Source of the DNA: a virus
Reading direction: 5' to 3' (one strand)
Length of the DNA: 27,080 nucleotides
IMG/VR virus record: IMGVR_UViG_3300005747_000169
Span: 1 to 27,080 of that record
Under the pieces are notes generated by a model, which saw only the letters and a list, made by a program, of their open reading frames with translations, was not told where the DNA came from and ran no database searches. This document shows, piece after piece, positions 1-9,000 of the stretch. Both the position numbers and the translations under genes were made by a program. The number at the start of each line of letters is the position of its first letter. Within the stretch, counting starts at the first letter, position 1.

Positions 1-3000
1 CACTGTACCATTGTTCTCAGAAATTAATGCACCGTTGTTGTATTCTGAGTCTGCTACTCCACCGCCTGCACCGGGTGTAGGAGTGTCCTGTCTTACATTA
101 TCAAAGTAAACATTTATCTCCTGACCTGCTGTTGGTATGTATGGTAGTGTAAATGTTTGTGTACTGCCATCTGCACGGAAAGCAAAGTCAGTGTTTGTTC
201 CTGAGAATGTATCCCAACCATGACTAAACCATGGAAGACCATCAAAGCCTACGCTAATATCAAACTCTAATCCTTGTACTTTAACACCATCGTATTCAAC
301 ACCAGTCATTAACTGCGATGGATCTTTACCACGCATGCCTGCTGTTGGATTGTAATAGTAATTAATTCTATCAGTTGCCTGCATTAAGTCAATTGACTTT
401 TCATATGTTATAGATACAGTTTTACCTTTTCCTGGTGGAACACTAAAGATAATGTATCCTTCTTGTTTTTTGTATGTTTGATCTTTTAAAGTAACAATAC
501 TTACATCATAGTTTTCAATATATACAGTTTCATTTGCAATATTAATATTAATTTGACGTTTATCAAGCGTTGGAATATATGTTAACTTAAATTTAATCTG
601 CCCTTCAGTTGCAGTAAATGTATCTGTTTGTGTTTGACTTTGGATTAAATGACTGTTTGCAATCCTATCAAACTTCATACTCATTGCATTTATTCTAACT
701 TTTTTGTTTTCTAATCTTGCATATGCTTTTGCTGTACGTGTTACAGAATTTTGCCCGCCGCCGCCAGCAAGTGTAACAAGAGGAGCACTAATATATCCAC
801 TGCCCGGATTAGTAAGAACAATTTCTCTAACAATACCACGTGATATATATGCTACTGCTGTTGCATCTACAAATGCTTCTCCTGGTAAAACTTTATTTCC
901 ATTAGGTAATATAGGAGCACCGTAATATGTAGGACCAACAATGTATGGATATGCTGGAACTGTAGTGTCTGTAGGATCTACAGTTACAAAGTATGCATAT
1001 GTTCCGTTTGGATACTCAGGCGTATTACAAGTTCTACCGTTGTGTTCATCTAAGTCTCCTGATCCTGCAATGTATTCATAGTCTTCTACATATGTTCCAT
1101 CATGGTTACTACCATCTGAACGTACAGTTGTTTTTAATGAATAACTTGATTTCATTACTCTTGGATTACTTCTTCCTGATTTAGTATTCCATCCATATGG
1201 TCCATAAATTGGATATCCATCAAGTGCATATCCTAACAAAGGACTGTGTGCTGTTGCATCTTTGGTATACATTAAACTAGGATCTGCATGATAATGGTAA
1301 ACTCCATCTTCTTGCGGATGTCCTGATCCGTCATCTATACTTAAAAGTTTTCCTGCATGAACAGCATTTATTGTATAATCAACACCTGCTCTCATTTCAG
1401 TTGAGTTTGCTTTTGGATTATGGAATACAACACCGTTTACTGCAACACCAATTGCTCCCATAGGAGTTTTAACTTTTGTATCTGCTTCAACTGGAGTTCT
1501 AGTAATCTCAAATGTAAAGTCTTGTGATTTTACAGCAAAGGTTCCTGGGTTTCTAGCAAATCCGTGATCCGGAATACTTGTTGTTTTAATATAAAATCTG
1601 CTATCAGTGTAATCAGTAGTTACTAATGGTCTAAATTCATTAGTTTGTATAATTTTAGGTTTGTTAGATCTACCGCCACTAATGATAACCACAGGTGCTT
1701 CAGTATAACCTTCACCGTCGTCAGTAACACTTACATTACCAATATTATATTTGTAGTTGTCAAACCAATTAACATAAGGCTCAGTGGTAATTTTATCATC
1801 AGTAATCTTAGGAGCAACAAATACTTTGTTTTCTTCGTCCCAATAACTTGGTAAATCAAAATCTGTATTACTTACAGGTGTGTTTTCTACTTGGTCATAA
1901 CTGTTATAGAAGTTTCTAATTACAGTTCTGTAAGGTTTTACTTCATTAATATATTGTTCAATATATCCTGGATCACTTAATTTGTAATTTAACTTCTTAC
2001 TAAAGCCGCCAAGTTTATTATCTATAGTTATGAAACTAGTTTTAAATGCCCAGTCTACAAATGTTTGCTCAGAAAATGCATATCTTACTGCAATAAAGAA
2101 TAATTTGTTCCAATTATTTTTTAAGTCGTCTACAAATATGTTATCTCTAATAATTTCTAAAACTCTACGTGTTTCTTGTATTGGCTCACTGTCAAACAAG
2201 TTTACATCATAGTTTTCTTGACCTGCAAAACCAAAGTTTAATAATTCGTAATTATAAACACTTTCGTTAAACTGTATTGTACTATTTGCTTTATACATTA
2301 AGTCATATGAGTCATCAAAAGTACCATTACTAACTACTCTTTTAAGAATAATTTTGTTACCGTCCCCAGCGTTGTCAACTTGTACTAATTCGCCAACAGT
2401 TGGTGTAATAGTGTTTAACTCGTACGTTGCTTTTAGTTTGTAATTAATGATTGAATCAATATCAAACCCTGCAACTACATAATCTGTATATTTCCAAAAA
2501 CGTGTTAAGTCAAATGTTTGTGTATTTGTTCTTGACCAAAGTTTAGTACTCGCTTGCCATTCATATATTGTCCAGTTATTATTTGCTGTTGAGTCTAATG
2601 TAACTAATGCTCTAAACGGTCTAACACTTAAATTAGCAACTGTGTAATCTTTACCTGTTTTATTAACATTGATTGCTGTTATTTTACCTTGAGCATCAAT
2701 TACAGATTGTAGTTTTGCACCTGTACCTGTACCTGAAATAGTAATTGCAGGAGCATTTTTATATCCTTTACCAGCATTGGTTATGTTTACAGAAGTTATT
2801 CTACCGTTAACAATGTTTGCTGTTGCTGTTGCTGTTATTAAATCTTCTGTACCTACTTGTGACAAATCATCATAGTCGTCAATTTTGATATCCCATTTTC
2901 CGCTACCTGATGCAGGTAAAGGATCTTTTTCAGATAATGCATTAATGTTTTTAGTATCAACAACTCTAGTATTACTCATTACTTCATTTGTAAATGTAAT

Positions 3001-6000
3001 AATAGATTTAAGTGCATCTAGTCTATTAACAAACATGCTTTGTCTAGGACGAACTTGTATTCCATATTTTCGTTGTACCGGAAGTGCTTGATCTGGAACA
3101 GGATTACCTTCACTGTCATATCCAACTGCACTGTCAATAAGTTTTTTAACTAATAAAGTATTTTCAATTTTCTTATCTTGACTTTCACTAATTAATTGCC
3201 ATTCGTTGTGTTCTGGAATATCAGTATCTACATTACTGTATTGCACACTTAAGAAAACATCTTTATCATCAAGTGTTGTTTTTACATTGCTAATACTGAT
3301 TGCATTTTTAGATAAAAGTTGAATACTTTTGATTCCGTATGTTTTAGGATCATTAATAATATTTGCAACTTCAATGGCTGGCAAATCGCGATTGTTTACA
3401 TTAGGAACTGATACAGTATTTTTAACCCAATAGTAATATCTAGTTTCAAAACCTCCACTTGTAAAATTATAAATGTTTTTCTGTACAAGTGTATCATCAT
3501 TGTATTTAGGTGTTCCGCTAACTCCTGCTGATTGTCCTTGTTGTGTAACTGAAAGTTCTAACCATTCACTTGGTAAAAGATCAGTTTCAACCCATTCATA
3601 TACATCAATTGAACTTCCAGGAAATTGTTGTCCCCAGTTTGTTTTTCTATATTCTGTATCACCTTGCTCATACCAGATATAACTCACAGTACTTAAATCC
3701 CACCATAGTTGGCCAACATGTTCTTCTGTCCATGCTGTGGTTGGTTTAACTGTTACATTTGTGTCGCCTATAGTATATGAAGCAGGGTCAATGTTTGCTT
3801 TGAATGAAATTTCTTTTTCTGCTAGATATGGAATTTTTCCTTTTACAGGATCAATAGTTTCTAAAAAGTCTTTTACGTCATTGTTTAATGTGTTAAATGT
3901 AAAAGATTTTTTAACACTATACGGATCTGTAGGATCATCTTGCGTTCTAATTTTATTCCAGCCACTTGATCCAGTTTTTTGATATACAAATAAACTACCA
4001 ATGTCGTCAGTAAGATCTGCTGTCTTACTATTAGGTGCTCCAACTAACAATGAATTACCTGTGTATATAAGACCTCGACCAAACTCATCAAATTCTTGTG
4101 TTGTGTCTGAACTTAATTGCTGTCCATAAACAAACTTTGTGTTTAGTTTTGTATATGTGTATACTGTACCACTTGCATAATTTTCATCAATTATGTTTAA
4201 ACTTTGGCTATCAAATGTAGTTTCTCTTGTAGTTTCACCTAGTGAACTATCTTCTAGTAGTGTAAATTTATCAAATGTTGTTGTTAATCGATTCTGACCA
4301 TGTTGACTCCACACAGCAAATCCGGTTCCGTCTTCATTTACACTTACCTTTGCTCCAAACTGTTCTTGTACTTGTTTAAGAGGACTAAAAATAGTTTGTT
4401 GGTATGTGTACATATCTTGTGTGCTGTCAGCAGTTACTTCTTTACTAAAGTAATATAATGCTCCGCTGTTAATAGTATTTTGATCATCGTATGGTGCTGA
4501 TACTATAAGTGTAGTTCCGTTATCACTCATGTCCAATGAGTAACCAAAACTATCACCTGAATCAATTTGATTAAACGTTGCTGAACTTATTGTTTGAATT
4601 AATTGATATTCGTTATTTGAATCTAAACTGTATATGAATACTGCACCTTTGTTTGCTGTACTATCATCTCCTTCTTCTTCATATCCTGGAGCCGATATAG
4701 CAACAATACTAAGATCTTTATTAGCAGTCATAGTTGAACCAAATCTATCTCCATCTCTACTATTTGGAATTGATAAAATATGGTGATCACTTAAATCCCA
4801 ATCTAATGTACTACCGTCGGGTCTTGTAGTTTTATCATATATGTAAACTTTACCTTGGAAGTTAGTTTTACCCGGGGCACCGACTAACAACTTTGTATTT
4901 GATACTAGTACACTTGCACCAAAATGCAAATCACTTTCTGGTTCACTACAACCAATTATATAGTTTCTTTTAAACAAGTTTTCAGCAGTATCGTATGTGT
5001 GTAAAGTTACAACACCTTCTCTATCAAATACACTAGGAGCAACATCAATATTACCAACGCTTACTCTAAATCCACTAGCATATGTACTATCATCGGCCGC
5101 TTTAAAGTTACTTGCTTCTGATGCACCTGCTACTAATACTGTTCCGTCATTGCTTAATGCTAAACTTGTTCCAAGTGCAGGTAAGCCTGCATCACTAACA
5201 ATATTATCACTTGCGTTATCTGAAATAGCAAATCCTTGTGTTACTTGTAGTGTTTGAATTCCTGTATTAAATTCTCTGTTTAAAATATAAATTTGACCTT
5301 CATCACCAAACTTTGGTGACGCTACAACAATAGTTCTACCTAAATTTGCAGAAGCGATGTTATAACCAAACTTTTGTTTAGTGATAAGATTTGGAGCACC
5401 CCATTTGTTTTCTGTAAATGCTCTTGTCTTTTTATATACTGCCCATTTGTTAGTACCATCATTATCTACAAAAATAAGTGAATCATTTTCTATGTTTGAT
5501 ATATTTTTAATATTGTTAATATCATCTGGGTTATTAACTCTGTTTGAAATAAATTCTAAAATTTCTCCTGATGTACTATCATCTAATGTAGTACTAGTAT
5601 CACTTCCTTCAACTACAAACTGTGTAGTTGAGTTGATTCTTTTTACAAGATAAACATTATCAACACCTTCTGAAAAACTTTTAATACTAATAATTTGATT
5701 AACAACTAGGTTGTGTGCAATGTCTGTGTTTAGTGTAATTTCATTATTTAAGAATTCAGTTTTTAAATCATCTGTTTGAATTACCCTTGCTGGAATTGTT
5801 TGTAACTGATACACATTCCAATCTTTGTCTTTGTCCTTTGCTACCCAAATTAGATCACTATCATCAAGTTGGTTAATAACACTGCTACCAATTAGATCTG
5901 AATAGTTTACTGAGGTTGTTGGAATATCATCTAATCTAGGATATCCTGCAACTGGCAGTTGATTAAGATAATCACTTGTAATTCCTGCTGTAGTATCAAG

Positions 6001-9000
6001 TCTTGTAGTTGGCCATGGATTGTTATCATAGTCAACTGGTTTTACAGCAATATTGTTTGCAGTAATTTGTATATTATTTCCTGGCGTAGTATTTGCATTT
6101 ATAGAACTTACAAAATCATATGCTTGTGGATTTTCTAAATTTAAACTTTCGTCTAAGGTAAATTCAATTTCTTTAACAGTTGAGTTACTTCCTAAACTAC
6201 CAACTTTAAATGCCCATTCTTCGTCAATTGAAATATCTGTTTGTACATCATCAATCTTTAATCGAGATATTTTATCAATAGCATTTATTGTACCTTTTTC
6301 TTTAATATATCCTTGATAAAACTTATACTGTGCTGTATTATCTTGTATAAGATTATCTAAGTATGTTCTTTTTTGATATCCTACCAAATGTTGCGATAAC
6401 TTACTTGATGCTTCATCAAATGTTTCTGTATCTAAGTTATAGAAATCTTGGAAACTGCTAATTTTAAAATCTAAGTTAGGCAGTAACTCTGCTGTTGGTG
6501 CTTGATTTAAATATGACCATTTGTTGTAAACAAAGGTTTCTTCACCTGCAATAAAACTTTTTGCAGTATAAAATTTTGTTTTATATTTTACAACATCGCC
6601 AAGATTATAATCTTTGTATTGAGCCCAGGAAGAAATCTTTGCTTCATCATAAACAAATCCTGGTGAATATAAATCGCCATCCCATTCAGTAGTTTTAAAT
6701 CCAATTAACTTAATACGTTCTTGTCGGTAACCTGCTTCTTGGTCATATATTATATCACCAAATACACTCTTATCGTCAAACACAATAACGTGTTCTTTTT
6801 GTATAAGATTTAATTGTACGTTAAAAATACCTTCTTGTGTGTCTACTGGCTTTAATGTAAATCTTCCGTTATCTCTAACTGTGCTTATGCTTTTTCTACT
6901 TATTGGATTTCCACCAGCATTGTATATAGAGTATTCATAGAATGTATCTAAAACGTTATCTACTTGTCCTGATGAAAATTCAAAAGAAATATTTCTTGCA
7001 AACGGTGCTAGTGTAATAACACTTCCTTTTGCAAAATTTTGTGTAGTCCAATATAAAAATTCTTTTCCACTAAATTTAAAATCTGATATTTCACCAAGTT
7101 CGTTGATTCGAGATTCAAACTTAAATCCAATACTTTCAAGATACTGTCCGTATCCTAGTAAAAAATTGTAAACGTCTTGCTTGTTAGTGTACACTGTTTG
7201 GTATGGTACTCTAACTAATCTGTCTTCAAACAATGTAGGTATTTGAGCCGATGCTCCACCTGTTGTTGGTAATTCAGCAAGTCTAGTATACTTGCTAACA
7301 TCAAATTGTTGCTGTGCAGTATGATCTTCTTTTACTCTGTAATACGAACCTTCGTATTGTACAATTTGTTGTGCACCATAAAACTTTTCTTCTGTCCATA
7401 TAATAAAGTTTGCTTCAGTACCACCAATATTAACTGCTTGGTCATTTTGTCCTAGTCTTGCAGGGTAAATGTTAAACACAGGATTATACTTGTCATAACC
7501 TCTGACCATATACCCTTTATCAACTTTTTCTACAACTACACCAGATATACTAGCAGTATAAACTGGATTAGATTTTCTAAATGCAATTTCATAATTTTCA
7601 TCTGGAAGGAAAATACTTTTATCAGGAGAATTTGGATTAGCACTTTCAAGTAGAACTCTAAGTCTATCTTTATTAACAAACGCACCTGTTTTATATGTTA
7701 GATTCATACTTGTTTTTGCAAGTCTACTAGCATAACCTGTAAGCACATCTTGATTTGCTTGTTTCATATAGTCAACTACAAATACATGATACCCTGATCC
7801 AAAATATCTTACGTTATTGTAATACAATGTATGTGTTTTTACATCTGTAAAATCTAAAATCTTTCCTGTACTATTGTATATAATGTTACCGCTTGGTGAA
7901 ACTTTATTTTGACTAGTATCATATTGTGCAGTGAGATAGTTTGCAGGTTTTAGTAATGCTAGAGCAATTTGTTCAACATACGGATACCAACTACTTGATC
8001 TCCATGAATACTCCGATGGACCCATGTCACCAAAGACCCAATCATTTCCAATGTCAGTTGTAATAAAGTTACTTACTAAATTTGATTGTAAAGGTGATTT
8101 TAAATCGCCGTACTCGTCTACAGGTATAATTTTACTTAATCCTGTTCTCGCATATACCGGATTTGCTTTTTGTTTGTTAAAATCAAAACCTTTTTCTAAA
8201 TCATTCCAAAGAATATCATTACCTGAAGTGTAAGGAGCGGCTCCATAACGGCCTTCCCACCAACTAGGTTTTTCAGAATATCCAATCATTTCCCACGGAG
8301 CAGTATGCGGACGATCTGTATCAAAAAACTTTTTGTAAATCCCTCTCCACGATCCTGGTAAAGTTTCACCGTTAACTGTGTCTAAACCTGAGTTATGATT
8401 GTAGGAAAATATTTCCCCTTCTACTGATGTTGTATTATCTAGATAGTTTACTGAATATAAGTTAGCCCAGTAATTAAAATCATCATCTAATACACTAGTA
8501 AATTGATCTAATGTAAAATCTGTTTTTCTAAATGCACCTGGTTTAAATTCAGTGTTGTCAAATATATCTCTATTATATTCAACTTTGATATTGTTATAAA
8601 TTCTTTTTTCTAATTCTAATAATAATTCATCTCGGTAATCATTAAACGTTTTAGTTTTACTTCCATCATGCCCTTGAATAATTTTAGTAGGCTTAATATA
8701 AGTGTTATCTGTATAAATTTCTGGTGTATACTTTGGATATAATCCTAACTTTGTAGGAGTACTAGGAATAATACTACCAATAGTATTATAATCATAAATT
8801 ACTACACTATCACCTATTGCTGTTTTCTTAATAAGATTAACTGTGTTATCAATAGTATCAAAGTTATAATCAACACCATTAATTAAATGTTCACCGTTTA
8901 AGTAAACATATACACTTCTATTTGAATTAGTAGTTAGATTAAAGTTACTTTGTATTCCAAAAATTTGTTGTTCAAATGTATTAACTTCGTATGTTGTAGG

